Positions 1 through 9,000 of a stretch of DNA of 35,095 nucleotides are shown here, one piece after another. The translations under genes and the position numbers were made by a program. The stretch's first letter is position 1. Each line of letters starts with the position of its first letter. The notes beneath the pieces are model-generated. The model saw only the letters and a program-made list of their open reading frames with translations. It was not told the origin of the DNA and did not search any database. The stretch comes from Elusimicrobiota bacterium (GTDB taxonomy: Bacteria; Elusimicrobiota; Elusimicrobia; UBA1565; UBA9628): contig JACPOW010000124.1 of the NCBI GenBank assembly GCA_016191335.1, positions 1-35,095 on the forward strand, written 5' to 3'.

Positions 1-138
1 GGCGTGAGACGGGCGCCAAAATGGCTTTACAAGCCGCCTGACCGAGCCGAAGGTCTGATTTCCCGTCCGAAAGATCAACGTCGCGACTTTCATGTCGCCG
101 GTGATCATCGAAAACAGATTACTCGGACGAACTCCTAG
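1..138 (+). CDS. possible 3' end of an unknown gene running in from the left edge
   Basis: Frame 1 is open from the first base to a TAG at 136-138, giving about 45 residues rich in Arg, Lys, Asp and His. I recognise no family. The TAG overlaps the opposite-strand stop of the next gene, so the two would converge end to end. The composition is visibly less GC-rich than the genes to the right, and third positions are often A or T, unlike real genes in this window. At this composition, 46 codons without a stop could occur by chance. It may be a gene end, horizontally acquired DNA, or simply non-coding sequence. Confidence 0.2.
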   Translation, partial: GVRRAPKWLYKPPDRAEGLISRPKDQRRDFHVAGDHRKQITRTNS

Positions 139-854
139 GGCGCCTTCGCGTCGCGCGCGACGCGGAAGCCCGTCCCCCGCTCGGAGCGGATCTCCGGGTC
201 CTCGCTGTCGCGGTTGGACACCCTCAAGTTGTGCGCGTCGCCGTCCCACTGCCCTCCGCGGTCGGAGCGGAAGGTTCCCGTGGACCCCGAGAGCCAGGCG
301 GAGCCGTCGGCCGGAGCGCCCTCGTAGGAGTCGTGGTAGCGGTCCTCGGTCCACTCCCAGACGTTGCCCCCCATGTCGCACAGGCCCTGCTTGGTGTTCC
401 CCAGCGGCTTGGAGCACACCGGCCAGGTCGAGCCGCGCCCGCAGCCGGGTCCGCGGGGTCCGCCGCCGAACACCGCGCGGCGGCAGGACGGGGGCGCGTC
501 GCCCCAGGCGTAGCGCCCCTTGCCGCCGGCGCCGCGCGCGGCGTACTCCCACTCCGCCTCGCTGGGCAGGCGCCCGCCGGCCCAGGCGGCGAACGCGCGC
601 GCCTGCGCCCAGGGCACGCACACCGCCGGCTGCTCGGGGCCGCGGAACGCGGGCGAGAGGCAGTCCATGTCGAGGGGCGCGCAGGCGCCGGCCTTCACGC
701 AGGCCTGGTACTGGCGGTTGGTGACCTCGGCGCGGCCGAGCTCGAAGGACTTGACCGTCACGCGATGGACGGGCCGCTCCTGAGGGAACTCGTCGGAGCC
801 CATCAGGAAGCTCCCGCCGGGGATGAGCACCCAGACGATCAGCGCGGCCTTCAA
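135..854 (-). CDS. SUMF1/FGE-fold protein without the catalytic cysteine pair
   Basis: A 239-residue protein of the formylglycine-generating-enzyme (SUMF1/EgtB/PvdO) fold. Family hallmarks are the opening IPGGSFLMGSDEFPQERP, the segment LPSEAEWEYAARG, the GGNVWEWTEDRY block, and the closing RGGQW...GTGFRVARDA. In true FGE the active-site cysteines lie in the block before the final GFR; here that stretch (NLRVSNRDSEDPEI) has none, so sulfatase activation is unlikely and a structural or ligand-binding role is more plausible. I chose the TTG at 854 because it overlaps the upstream gene's TGA as TTGA and begins directly before the conserved IPGGSF; longer starts would read into out-of-frame Arg/Ala-rich shadow sequence. 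There is no convincing signal peptide. It is the last gene of the OmpA/response-regulator run, so it is probably co-transcribed and translationally coupled. Confidence 0.85.
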   Translation of the reverse strand: MKAALIVWVLIPGGSFLMGSDEFPQERPVHRVTVKSFELGRAEVTNRQYQACVKAGACAPLDMDCLSPAFRGPEQPAVCVPWAQARAFAAWAGGRLPSEAEWEYAARGAGGKGRYAWGDAPPSCRRAVFGGGPRGPGCGRGSTWPVCSKPLGNTKQGLCDMGGNVWEWTEDRYHDSYEGAPADGSAWLSGSTGTFRSDRGGQWDGDAHNLRVSNRDSEDPEIRSERGTGFRVARDAKAP

Positions 855-1756
855 GGCTGGACGTACGGCCCGAGCAGCACGCGCAGGTCGGCGGGCACGC
901 GCGCGGGGCGCCACAGGTCGGTCACGATCGCGTGCCGGGAGCGCACGCGCGCCACGACCTTCCCGCCGAGCTCGCCGTCGACGACCTCGCACGCGAACGA
1001 GATGCTCGCGCGGCCCAGTTCCGAGATCCAGGTGCGGATGGTCAGGAGGTCGTCGTAGCGGCTCGGCGCCAGGTACTCGCAGTCCGCCGACACGGCCGGC
1101 AGGAACAGCTTGCGCTGGACCTCGAGGTCGCGGTAGCGCACGCCGAGCGAGCGCAGCAGCTCGGTGCGCCCCTGCTCGAGGTACTTCAGGTAGTTCGCGT
1201 AGTAGATGATCCCGGCCTTGTCGGTGTCGGCGTAGGTCACGCGCACCGTGAACTCGTGGAACTTGGGCTTGCGCGCCGGGGCCGCCGGCGCGGGCTTCGC
1301 CTCCGGCTTGGGCGCCGGAGCCGCGGCGGCGGGCGGAGGCGGCGTCCCGGTCGTGTTGGGCAAGGTCACCTTCGCGAAGGCCTGCCGGTCCTCGCCGAGG
1401 ACCTGGTTGACCACCGAGAGGATGCCCGTGAAGCCGACGGGCTTGCGCAGGAAGAAGGTCTTCGCCCCGGGCCTGATCTTGCCCTTGAGCTCGTCGAGCG
1501 TCAGCCCCGTCGAGAAGATGACGGGCGTGCCGCTCGTCAGCGGCGAGGAGCGCAGGCGCTCGTACGCCGCCCCGCCGTCCGTCCCCGGCATGTAGAAGTC
1601 GAGGATGATGAGGTCCGGACGCAGCTCCTGCGCGAGCAGGATGCCCTGGGCGGCGTCGAAGGCGACGGCGACGCGGTAGCCCGCCGACTCGAGGCCGTCC
1701 TTGAGCGGGGCGACCAAGGTGACGTCGTCGTCAACGACGAGGATCGTGCGCGACAG
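851..1756 (-). CDS. response-regulator receiver fused to a YbgC-like acyl-CoA thioesterase
   Basis: About 301 residues in two domains. The N-terminal CheY-like receiver has the acidic cluster ILVVDDD, the phosphoacceptor Asp in LIILDFYMPG (about residue 53), a Ser/Thr switch (FSTG) and the conserved Lys in FLRKP (about 105). After an Ala/Pro linker comes a 4-hydroxybenzoyl-CoA/YbgC-type hotdog thioesterase starting VRVTYADTDKAGIIYYANYL, with the catalytic Asp of the YADTD motif. The first conventional start (TTG at 1717) would remove the essential acidic cluster. A CTG at 1756 preceded by AGGGGG restores it, so I favour that rare start; it needs experimental proof. The gene follows the OmpA gene by 10 nt and overlaps the SUMF1-fold gene as TTGA. 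The likely reading is a thioesterase whose activity or location is set by phosphorylation; the acyl substrate is unknown. Confidence 0.85.
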   Translation of the reverse strand: MSRTILVVDDDVTLVAPLKDGLESAGYRVAVAFDAAQGILLAQELRPDLIILDFYMPGTDGGAAYERLRSSPLTSGTPVIFSTGLTLDELKGKIRPGAKTFFLRKPVGFTGILSVVNQVLGEDRQAFAKVTLPNTTGTPPPPAAAAPAPKPEAKPAPAAPARKPKFHEFTVRVTYADTDKAGIIYYANYLKYLEQGRTELLRSLGVRYRDLEVQRKLFLPAVSADCEYLAPSRYDDLLTIRTWISELGRASISFACEVVDGELGGKVVARVRSRHAIVTDLWRPARVPADLRVLLGPYVQP

Positions 1757-1766
1757 GCGCTGCCCC

Positions 1767-2321
1767 CTATTTCGTGCCGGTGAAGGTCGCGACGACGCGG
1801 CGGTTCTGCGCGCGGCCGTCCACGGTCCCGTTGTCCGCGATCGGGCGCTCCTCGCCGTAGCCGGCCGCGGTCAGGCGGGAGGCGTCGGCGCCGAAGCGGT
1901 CGATGAGGGCCTGGCGCACGGCGGCGGCGCGGCGCTGGGACAGGTCCTTGTTGGCCGCCGGTTCGCCGGCGTTGTCGGTGTGGCCCTCGATCTCGGCCTT
2001 GCTGTTGGGGTAGGTCTTCAGGAAGTCGGAGACCTTCTTGAGCTGGTCGTCGTACTCGGGCTTGACGATGTCCTTCGAGGTGTCGAACTTGACCTCGAGG
2101 GCGATGGTCACCTTCTCGGGGACGGGGGCGGGCGCCGGGACGGGCGCGGGAGCGGCGACCGGGGCCGGCGCCGGGGCGGGCGCGACGGCGACGGGCTTCG
2201 GCGCGGGGGCCGGAGCGGGGGCGGCGGCCGCGGCGTGCGGGAAGTTCGGCAAGGACATCGCGCAGCAGCCGGAGAGGCCGAGCCCGAGGGCGACGACGGA
2301 GACGAGTGAGATGATCTTCAT
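1767..2321 (-). CDS. OmpA-family peptidoglycan-associated lipoprotein
   Basis: A 184-residue lipoprotein. A short signal peptide ends in the lipobox LSGC (lipidated Cys around residue 18), followed by a roughly 45-residue Ala/Pro linker made of repeated PAPAPA-type units, then a C-terminal OmpA_C domain. The domain shows the peptidoglycan-binding elements IEGHTDNAGEPAANKDLSQR and GYGEERPIADN...NRRV, including the Asp and Arg expected to hold diaminopimelate. It should tether the outer membrane to the cell wall, like Pal or the OmpA C-terminal domain. There is no beta-barrel. AAGGA lies about 7 nt before the ATG, a plausible ribosome binding site. It sits 22 nt after mscL and 10 nt before the receiver-thioesterase fusion. 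Confidence 0.9.
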   Translation of the reverse strand: MKIISLVSVVALGLGLSGCCAMSLPNFPHAAAAAPAPAPAPKPVAVAPAPAPAPVAAPAPVPAPAPVPEKVTIALEVKFDTSKDIVKPEYDDQLKKVSDFLKTYPNSKAEIEGHTDNAGEPAANKDLSQRRAAAVRQALIDRFGADASRLTAAGYGEERPIADNGTVDGRAQNRRVVATFTGTK

Positions 2322-2343
2322 GGTTTTATCCTTGGCGCGCGGG

Positions 2344-2769
2344 TCAGACGGTCTGGGGCTGAGCGCAATGTCCGCAGCGCTTGGCCTTGATCGGGATGTT
2401 GAGCAGGCACTCGGTGCAGGCCTTCTCGGTCGGGGCGGGCGGGGCGACGGGCTCCGCGCGCTTGAGGGAGTTGATGCCCTTGACCGCGGCGAACACCGCG
2501 GCGGCGATGATCACGAAATCGACGACGTTCGTGATGAAGGCGCCGTAGTTCAGGGTCACGGCCTTGCCCGCGCCCTCGGCGGCCTTGAGGGTCAGGACCT
2601 TGTCCGTGAAGTCCACCCCGCCCATGAGCATGCCGAGCGGCGGCATCACCACGTCGTTGAGGAAGGAGCTCACGATCTTGCCGAAGGCGCCGCCGATGAT
2701 GACGCCGACGGCCATGTCCATGACGTTGCCCTTGAGGGCGAATTCCTTGAACTCCTTTACCATGCTCAT
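2344..2769 (-). CDS. mscL: large-conductance mechanosensitive channel MscL with C-terminal zinc ribbon
   Basis: A 141-residue MscL. The N-terminal amphipathic helix and first membrane helix are unmistakable ([20 protein letters not shown], then [19 protein letters not shown]), and the second helix is [21 protein letters not shown]. The C-terminus ends in a four-cysteine ribbon, CTEC...CGHC, an add-on seen in a subset of MscL proteins and probably binding zinc in the cytoplasm. The pentameric channel releases solutes under hypo-osmotic shock. ATG codons lie at 2769 and 2763. The gene diverges from the HerA-like ATPase across a 35-bp spacer and heads the minus-strand run into the OmpA lipoprotein. 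Confidence 0.97.
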   Translation of the reverse strand: MSMVKEFKEFALKGNVMDMAVGVIIGGAFGKIVSSFLNDVVMPPLGMLMGGVDFTDKVLTLKAAEGAGKAVTLNYGAFITNVVDFVIIAAAVFAAVKGINSLKRAEPVAPPAPTEKACTECLLNIPIKAKRCGHCAQPQTV

Positions 2770-2792
2770 GGAACGGATTCAAGCAAATCAGT

Positions 2793-2798
2793 TATCAT
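2793..2798 (+). promoter_or_regulatory. candidate -10 box (TATCAT) for the HerA-like ATPase gene
   Basis: TATCAT ends 6 nt before the ATG at 2805, which would place the transcription start at or next to the start codon. No Shine-Dalgarno sequence is visible and no good -35 box lies at 17 nt. It is supported mainly by the same geometry at other genes in the window. Confidence 0.4.
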
Positions 2799-2804
2799 CC
2801 GTCC

Positions 2805-4265
2805 ATGACCATCTCCCCTCTTCCGATCGCCCAGAGCAAGTCCCCCGTGTGCGTGCTGCCCGCCATGGCCTGCCGCCACGGCCTCGTGGCCGGCGCCACC
2901 GGCACCGGCAAGACGGTCTCCTTGCAGTCCCTGGCCGAGTCCTTCAGCCGCATCGGCGTGCCCTGCTTCCTGGCCGACGTGAAGGGAGACCTCAGCGGCG
3001 CCGGGGCCGCCGGCGGCGGCAACGCCAAGATCGACGCCCGGGTCAAGGAGCTCAAGCTGACGGATTGGACCGCCGAGGCCTGCCCCGCTGTATTCTGGGA
3101 CGTGTTCGGCGAGAAGGGGCACCCCGTGCGCGCGACGGTCTCCGAGATGGGCCCGCTCCTCCTCGGCCGCCTGCTCAATCTCAACGACACGCAGGCGGGC
3201 GTGCTCTCGGTCGTCTTCAAGGTCGCCGACGAGGAAGGCCTCCTCCTCCTCGACCTGAAGGACCTGCGCGCGGCGCTGCAGTACGTCGCCGACAACGCGG
3301 CCAAGTTCAAGACCACGCACGGCAACGTCTCCGCGGCCAGCGTCGGGTCGATCCAGCGCGGCCTCCTCGCCCTCTCGGAGCAGGGCGGCGAGAAGCTGTT
3401 CGGCGAGCCCGCCCTCGACCTCGACGACATGATCCAGACCGACGCCAAGGGCCGCGGCGTCGTCAACGTCCTCGCCGCCGACAAGCTCATGCTGGCGCCC
3501 AAGATGTACGCGACCACCTTGCTGTGGATCCTCTCCGAGCTCTACGAGCGCCTGCCCGAGGCCGGCGACCTCGAGAAGCCGAAGCTCGCGTTCTTCTTCG
3601 ACGAGGCCCACCTCCTGTTCAGCGACGCGCCCGCCGCCCTGGTGGAGAAGATCGAGCAGATCGTGCGCCTCGTGCGCTCCAAGGGAGTCAGCGTCTGGTT
3701 CATCACCCAGAACCCCCTCGACGTGCCCGAGAAGGTCCTGGGCCAGCTCGGCCACAAGGTCCAGCACGCCCTGCGCGCCTTCACGCCCCTCGACCAGAAG
3801 GCCGTCCGCGCCGCAGCACGGACCTTCCGCGCCAACAAGGGAGTCGACGTCGAGAAGGCGATCACCGAGCTCGGCGTCGGAGAGGCGCTGATCTCCGTGC
3901 TCGACGCGCAGGGCAGCCCGACCCCCGTGGAGCGGGCCTTCGTCCTGCCGCCCCGCTCGCGCGTGGGCGCGCTCACCGACGCCGAGCGCGCCGCGCTGGT
4001 CGCCGCCTCGCCTCTGTTCGGCCACTACGAGAAGGCCGTGGACCGCGAGTCCGCCCACGAGATCCTCGCCAAGCGCGCGGCGGCCGCCGTGGCGGCCGCG
4101 CCCGCGGCGCAGGCTCCCGCGCCCGCCCGCCGCGGAGGCGACGACATGCTCTCGGCCGTCGCCAAGAGCGCCGCGCGCGCGGCGGCGAGCCAGATCGGCC
4201 GCTCGCTCGTGCGCGGCCTCATGGGCTCCTTGCTCGGCGGCTCCTCGAAGCGCCGCCTGTTCTGA
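2805..4265 (+). CDS. HerA-like ATPase, DUF853/YjgR family
   Basis: A 486-residue P-loop ATPase of the DUF853 (YjgR) branch of the HerA/FtsK superfamily. Walker A is GATGTGKT (residues 30-37); Walker B is [12 protein letters not shown] (catalytic DE at 266-267); [18 protein letters not shown] is the family's sensor-like region. Length and domain coverage match full-length YjgR proteins. The C-terminus has an Ala-rich stretch (about 425-445) before a basic tail ending SSKRRLF. HerA relatives are ring-shaped DNA translocases, but the role of the DUF853 branch is not established, and no nuclease partner such as NurA is nearby. It stands alone between the divergent mscL and the FabA-like gene. Confidence 0.9.
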   Translation: MTISPLPIAQSKSPVCVLPAMACRHGLVAGATGTGKTVSLQSLAESFSRIGVPCFLADVKGDLSGAGAAGGGNAKIDARVKELKLTDWTAEACPAVFWDVFGEKGHPVRATVSEMGPLLLGRLLNLNDTQAGVLSVVFKVADEEGLLLLDLKDLRAALQYVADNAAKFKTTHGNVSAASVGSIQRGLLALSEQGGEKLFGEPALDLDDMIQTDAKGRGVVNVLAADKLMLAPKMYATTLLWILSELYERLPEAGDLEKPKLAFFFDEAHLLFSDAPAALVEKIEQIVRLVRSKGVSVWFITQNPLDVPEKVLGQLGHKVQHALRAFTPLDQKAVRAAARTFRANKGVDVEKAITELGVGEALISVLDAQGSPTPVERAFVLPPRSRVGALTDAERAALVAASPLFGHYEKAVDRESAHEILAKRAAAAVAAAPAAQAPAPARRGGDDMLSAVAKSAARAAASQIGRSLVRGLMGSLLGGSSKRRLF

Positions 4266-4291
4266 CCCAGGGCCCGGGCGAATAGTATAAT
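4262..4291 (+). promoter_or_regulatory. promoter of the double FabA-like gene
   Basis: A consensus -10 TATAAT lies at 4286-4291, with a weaker -35 CTGACC (4262-4267) at 18-nt spacing. The -35 covers the stop codon of the preceding gene. Transcription would start around 4298, leaving a leader of about 9 nt before the ATG at 4307. No Shine-Dalgarno sequence is visible. Confidence 0.6.
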
Positions 4292-4306
4292 GCGGCGGCA
4301 CCCAAC

Positions 4307-5494
4307 ATGAGATTCAAGGAATTCCAGGCCAAGGCCGCCTTCAGCCGCGAGGACATCCTCGCCTTCGTCGCGGGCCGCCTCGTCGAGGACGCCCCCGCCG
4401 GCCTGCCGGCGCTTCCCGCCGCCCTTCTCGCGCCGTTCCACGAGGTGACCGCCATCTCCTGGGACGCCGCCTCCGGGACCGGCCGCATCGAGGCCGTCCG
4501 CCACAACAAGCTCGACGACTGGTTCTACCCCTGCCACTTCAACGGCGACCCGGTGAGGCCCGGCTGCTGGGGCGTGGACGCCGCCTGGCAATGCCTGCGC
4601 TTCTTCGCCGCCTGGCGCGGCCTGACGGGCTGCGGCAAGACGATGGGCATGGAGAACGTCTCCTTCTTCGGCCAGATCCGGCCCTACGACAAGAGGATCG
4701 TCTACGCCGTCGAGGTGACCTCGGTGGAGACCTCCGACGGAGAGACCCTGCTCACCGGCAAGGCGACGGTCTCGGTGGACGGGACCCTCGTCTACACGAT
4801 CGGCTCGGTCTCCGTGGCGACCGCGTACTGGACCGAGGAGTCGCCGTCGAAGCCGGCCGCCGTCCCGCCCGCCGAAGACGCCCCGATCCGCAGGCTCGCG
4901 TACGACGAGTTCGCCGCGAAGTCCGCGCTGAACCACGCCGAGATCGTCGCCCTCTCTCAGGGGACCCTCATCGACGCCCCCGGGCTCGAGGTCGGCCTGC
5001 TCCCCTCCTCGCTGATGCTCGAGGTCGGCGCGATCGACCGCATCGTCTTCGACGAGGCCACCGGCGAGGGCTCCATCTCGGCGACGCGCGCCAACGGTCC
5101 GCTCGAGTGGTTCTACCCGATGACGCCCGGCTTCAAGCCGACGGTCCTGTCCATCGACGCCGTGTGGCAGCTCATGGGCCTGTTCCTCACCTGGCGACAG
5201 AACCCGGGGACCGGAAGGGCGCTGGGCTTCGAGCGGGTCGAGGTGTTCGGCGAGATTCTTCCGGAAGACCGACAGATCCGCTACGAGATCACCATCGTGC
5301 GCTACTCGCGCGCGCCCAACGGCGACGCCTTCGTGCGCGCGGACGCCAAGGTCCACGCCGGCGACCGCCTGATTCTTTCAGCGACCAACCTCAACGTCGG
5401 GTGCCACAAGAACATCAGGTACTCCGGCTATCCGCTCCCGAGCGAGATGGCCCATGGCGGGAAGCTCAAGATCCGCGAAGGAGCCGCCTCGTGA
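4307..5494 (+). CDS. tandem FabA-like dehydratase (two hotdog domains, second catalytically altered)
   Basis: A 395-residue protein with two successive FabA-like double-hotdog domains (about 1-180 and 195-385). Domain 1 carries the full FabA active-site block WFYPCHFNGDPVRPGCWGVD, with catalytic His77 and Asp91. Domain 2 has the matching block WFYPMTPGFKPTVLSIDAVW, in which the Asp (284) remains but the His is replaced (Thr273 region) and three residues are lost, so it is probably not a dehydratase on its own. Tandem FabA-like domains are known from polyunsaturated-fatty-acid synthases (PfaC), where they dehydrate 3-hydroxyacyl-ACP; this is a free-standing version without ketosynthase. The next gene, a third hotdog, overlaps by GTGA, so all three domains are probably made together and may form one complex. 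The acyl substrate cannot be told from sequence. Confidence 0.85.
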   Translation: MRFKEFQAKAAFSREDILAFVAGRLVEDAPAGLPALPAALLAPFHEVTAISWDAASGTGRIEAVRHNKLDDWFYPCHFNGDPVRPGCWGVDAAWQCLRFFAAWRGLTGCGKTMGMENVSFFGQIRPYDKRIVYAVEVTSVETSDGETLLTGKATVSVDGTLVYTIGSVSVATAYWTEESPSKPAAVPPAEDAPIRRLAYDEFAAKSALNHAEIVALSQGTLIDAPGLEVGLLPSSLMLEVGAIDRIVFDEATGEGSISATRANGPLEWFYPMTPGFKPTVLSIDAVWQLMGLFLTWRQNPGTGRALGFERVEVFGEILPEDRQIRYEITIVRYSRAPNGDAFVRADAKVHAGDRLILSATNLNVGCHKNIRYSGYPLPSEMAHGGKLKIREGAAS

Positions 5495-5982
5495 CCGTCC
5501 TCACCCCTGACCAGGTCCTGGCCCTCGTCCCCCAGCAGCGGCCGATGAGGTTCATCGACGAGATCGTGGAGGTGGACGCCGACCACATCGTCGGCAACTA
5601 CACCTGGAAGGCCGAGGACTGCGCCGGCTACACCCCGGACGGGACTTTGGCCCCTCCGTTCAAGATGATCGAGATGGCCGCCCAGATCGGCAGCGTGGCC
5701 TGGTGCATCTACCACATGACGCTGAAGATGACCCCGGAGGAGATCGCCCTGCTCGTCGGCTTCTTCACCCAGGTCGACGGCGTCGAGTTCTTCGAGACCG
5801 TGCGCGCGGGCGACAAGGTCGCCTGCCTGGCCAGCTTCGAGCCCGAGGGCTACTTCCGCGAGGGCAAGATGGTCGCCTGCGTCGAGTTCCAGTTCGACGG
5901 GGGCCCGAAGGACGGCAAGACCATCATGACCGGGCTCGTCGCCGGCATGTGGGTCCCGAAGAACTCCCCCACGCTCGGATAA
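5491..5982 (+). CDS. FabZ/ApeP-like hotdog protein
   Basis: A 163-residue single hotdog domain related to FabZ-type 3-hydroxyacyl-ACP dehydratases. The opening PQQRPMRFIDEIVEVD and the helix FKMIEMAAQIGSVAW match the family, and the acidic catalytic residue is kept (Glu61). The usual catalytic HFPG is replaced by YTPDG, as also happens in ApeP-like proteins of aryl-polyene clusters, so activity may need the neighbouring His-bearing domain. The GTG start at 5491 overlaps the upstream TGA, giving an alignment-consistent N-terminus; internal ATG starts would cut off the first strand. A role with the double FabA-like protein in a lipid or polyene-type pathway is inference. Confidence 0.8.
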   Translation: MTVLTPDQVLALVPQQRPMRFIDEIVEVDADHIVGNYTWKAEDCAGYTPDGTLAPPFKMIEMAAQIGSVAWCIYHMTLKMTPEEIALLVGFFTQVDGVEFFETVRAGDKVACLASFEPEGYFREGKMVACVEFQFDGGPKDGKTIMTGLVAGMWVPKNSPTLG

Positions 5983-6042
5983 ACGGCGCAATTTAAGGCG
6001 CTTTTCGTTGGCCGTTATGTTGCTTACGGACGGGCATAGCCT

Positions 6043-9000
6043 ATGCCCACTATCCCCCACGAGATCGTTGACGCGAACCAGGCCGTTTCCGACGTCGCTT
6101 ACCGCCTGAGCGAGGTCGTCGCCATCTACCCCATCACCCCCTCCTCCGCCATGGGCGAGTGGGCCGACCAATGGGCCTCCGAAGGACGCAAGAACCTGTG
6201 GGGCGACGTCCCCTCGGTCATGGAGATGCAGAGCGAGGGCGGCGCCGCCGGCGCCATCCACGGCGCGCTGCAGCACGGCTCGCTCGCCACGACCTTCACC
6301 GCGTCGCAGGGCCTCCTGCTGATGATCCCCAACATGTACAAGATCGCCGGAGAGCTGACCCCGGCCGTCTTCCACATCGCCGCGCGCTCGCTCGCGACCC
6401 ACGCGCTGTCCATCTTCGGCGACCACGGCGACGTCATGGCCGCGCGCGCGACGGGCTGGGCCATGCTGTGCTCGAACTCCGTCCAGGAGGCCAGCGACCT
6501 CGCCTTGGTGGCGCACGCGGCCACGCTCGAGGCCCGCGTCCCCTTCATGCACTTCTTCGACGGCTTCCGGACCAGCCACGAGATCAACAAGATCCTGACC
6601 TTGCCCGACGAGACCGTGCGCGCGATGATCGACGAGTCCCTGGTCGAGGCGCAGCGCGGCCGCGGCCTTTCGCCCGACCGCCCGGTCCTGCGCGGGACCG
6701 CGCAGAACCCCGACGTCTTCTTCCAGTCGCGCGAGGCCGCCAACTCGTTCTACGCCGCCGTCCCGGGCCTCGTGCAGAAGACGATGGACAAGCTCGCCAC
6801 GCTCACCGGCCGCGCGTACAAGGTCTACGAGTACCACGGCGCGCCCGACGCGGAGCGCGTCGCCGTCGTCATGGGCTCCGGCGCCGAGACTTTGCACGCG
6901 ACCGTCGACGCGCTCAACGCGTCGGGGGCGAAGGTCGGCGTCCTGAAGGTCCGCCTGTACCGCCCGTTCGACGCGGCCCTGTTCTGCGCGGCGCTGCCCA
7001 AGAGCGTGAAGTCCGTCGCCGTGCTCGACCGGACCAAGGAGCCCGGCAGCGCCGGCGAGCCCCTGTTCCTCGACGCCGTGGCCTCGCTCAAGCGCGGCGG
7101 CCGCGAGGGCCTGCGCGTCATCGGCGGCATCTACGGCCTCTCCTCGAAGGAGTTCACGCCGGCGATGGCCAAGGCCGTCTTCGACGAGCTCGCCAAGCCC
7201 GCCCCCAAGCCCCGCTTCACGGTCGGCATAGAAGATGACGTCACTTTCCTCAGCCTCTCGTACGACGCCGACTGGTCCATCGAGGGCGACGAGGTCGTGC
7301 GCGCGGTGTTCTACGGCCTGGGCTCAGACGGCACCGTGGGCGCCAACAAGAACACCATCCACATCATCGGCGACCACACCGAGTCCTTCGTGCAGGCCTA
7401 CTTCGTCTACGACTCGAAGAAATCCGGCGCGATGACCGTCTCCCATCTGCGCTTCGGCCCCAAGCAGATCCGCGCGCCGTACCTCATCGAGAAGACCAAC
7501 TTCCTCGGCTGCCACCAGACTTCCTTCGTCGGCCGGTACAAGATGCTGCGCATGCTGGCGCCCGGCGGCGTGTTCCTGCTCAACACCGCCGCGGGCCCCC
7601 TCGCCGCCTGGGAGACCTTGCCCAAGGAGGACCAGGAGGAGATCAAGGCCAAGAAGCTGCGCTTCTTCGTCATCGACGCCTACAAGGTCGCCCGGGAGAA
7701 CGGCCTGGGCGGCCGCATCAACACCGTGATGCAGGCATGCTTCTTCTCCATCTCCGGCGTGCTGCCCAAGGAGCAGGCCGTCGAGGCCATCCGCGAGTCC
7801 ATCCGCGAGGCCTACGGCAAGAAGTCCGAGGAGCTCGTCAACAAGAACCTCAAGGCCGTCGAGGAGAGCCTCAAGAACCTCCACCAGGTCGTCATCCCCG
7901 CCGGCGGGCACGTCCACGCCGCCCTGGTGCCGCCGGTCGCCCCCGGCGCGCCGGACTGGGTGCGCTCCGTCCTCGGCCCGATCTGCGCCGGCGAGGGCGA
8001 CCGCCTGCCCGTCAGCGCCATGCCCGTCGACGGCACCTTCCCGACCGCGACGGCCCAATGGGAGAAGCGCGGCCTGGCCCAGGAGGTCCCCGTCTGGGAC
8101 GAGTCCGTCTGCATCCAGTGCGCCAAGTGCGTCATCGTCTGCCCCCACGGCGTGATCCGGCCGAAGGTGTACATGCCGGCTGAGCTCACCGGGGCCCCGC
8201 CCACCTTCAAGTCCTGCGACCCCAAGGACCGCGAGTGGAAGGGCATGAAGTACACCCTCCAGGTCTCCGTCGAGGACTGCACCGGCTGCGGCATCTGCGT
8301 CGACGTCTGCCCGGCGCGCAACAAGTCCGAGACCAAGCTCAAGGCCATCAACATGCGCCCCGCCGCCCCGCTCGTCGAGGCCGAGCGCAAGAACTGGGAG
8401 TTCTTCCTCGAGCTCCCCGAGGTGGACCGCCGCCTCCTCAAGAGCGGCTCGATCCGCCACGAGCAGTTCCAGCGCCCGCTGTTCGAGTTCTCCGGCGCCT
8501 GCGCCGGCTGCGGCGAGACGCCGTACCTCAAGCTGCTCAGCCAGCTGTACGGCGACCGCCTGCTCATCGCCAACGCCACCGGCTGCTCCTCGATCTACGG
8601 CGGGAACCTCCCCACGACCCCGTGGGCCAAGAACGAGGAGGGCCGCGGCCCCGCCTGGGCCAACTCCCTGTTCGAGGACAACGCCGAGTTCGGCCTGGGC
8701 ATGCGCCTGTCGGCCGACCATCAGACCGGCGCGGCGCGCGACCTGCTCAAGAGCATGGAGGGCGTCGTCGGGCCCGAGCTCGCCCGCTCCATCCTCGACG
8801 CCTCCCAGAAGGACGAAGCCGACATCTACGACCAGCGCGAGCGCGTCGCCGAGCTCAAGAAGAAGCTCGCCGGGCTCAAGGACCCCAAGGCGCGCCGCCT
8901 GCTCGGCGTCGCGGACAACCTGACGCGCAAGAGCGTCTGGATCGTCGGCGGGGACGGCTGGGCCTACGACATCGGCTACGGCGGCCTCGACCACGTGCTG

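Noticed and set aside
50-65. AGGTCTGATTT at the left edge as a repeat copy
   Set aside because: Only eight bases match and there is no partner unit in the visible sequence; it could be reconsidered if sequence to the left were available.
2341-2358. GGGTCAGACGGTCTGGGG at the end of mscL as a further copy of the dispersed repeat
   Set aside because: Only the short GGTCAGAC core is shared, it is inside coding sequence (the PQTV stop region), and neither the second unit nor the AACGCAA spacer is present.
5983-6042. Promoter for nifJ (TTTAAG-18-TATGTT or other combinations) and a GCGC stem before TTTT as terminator of the FabZ-like gene
   Set aside because: Both match consensus poorly; the stem is only 4 bp. 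I could not choose a convincing site.
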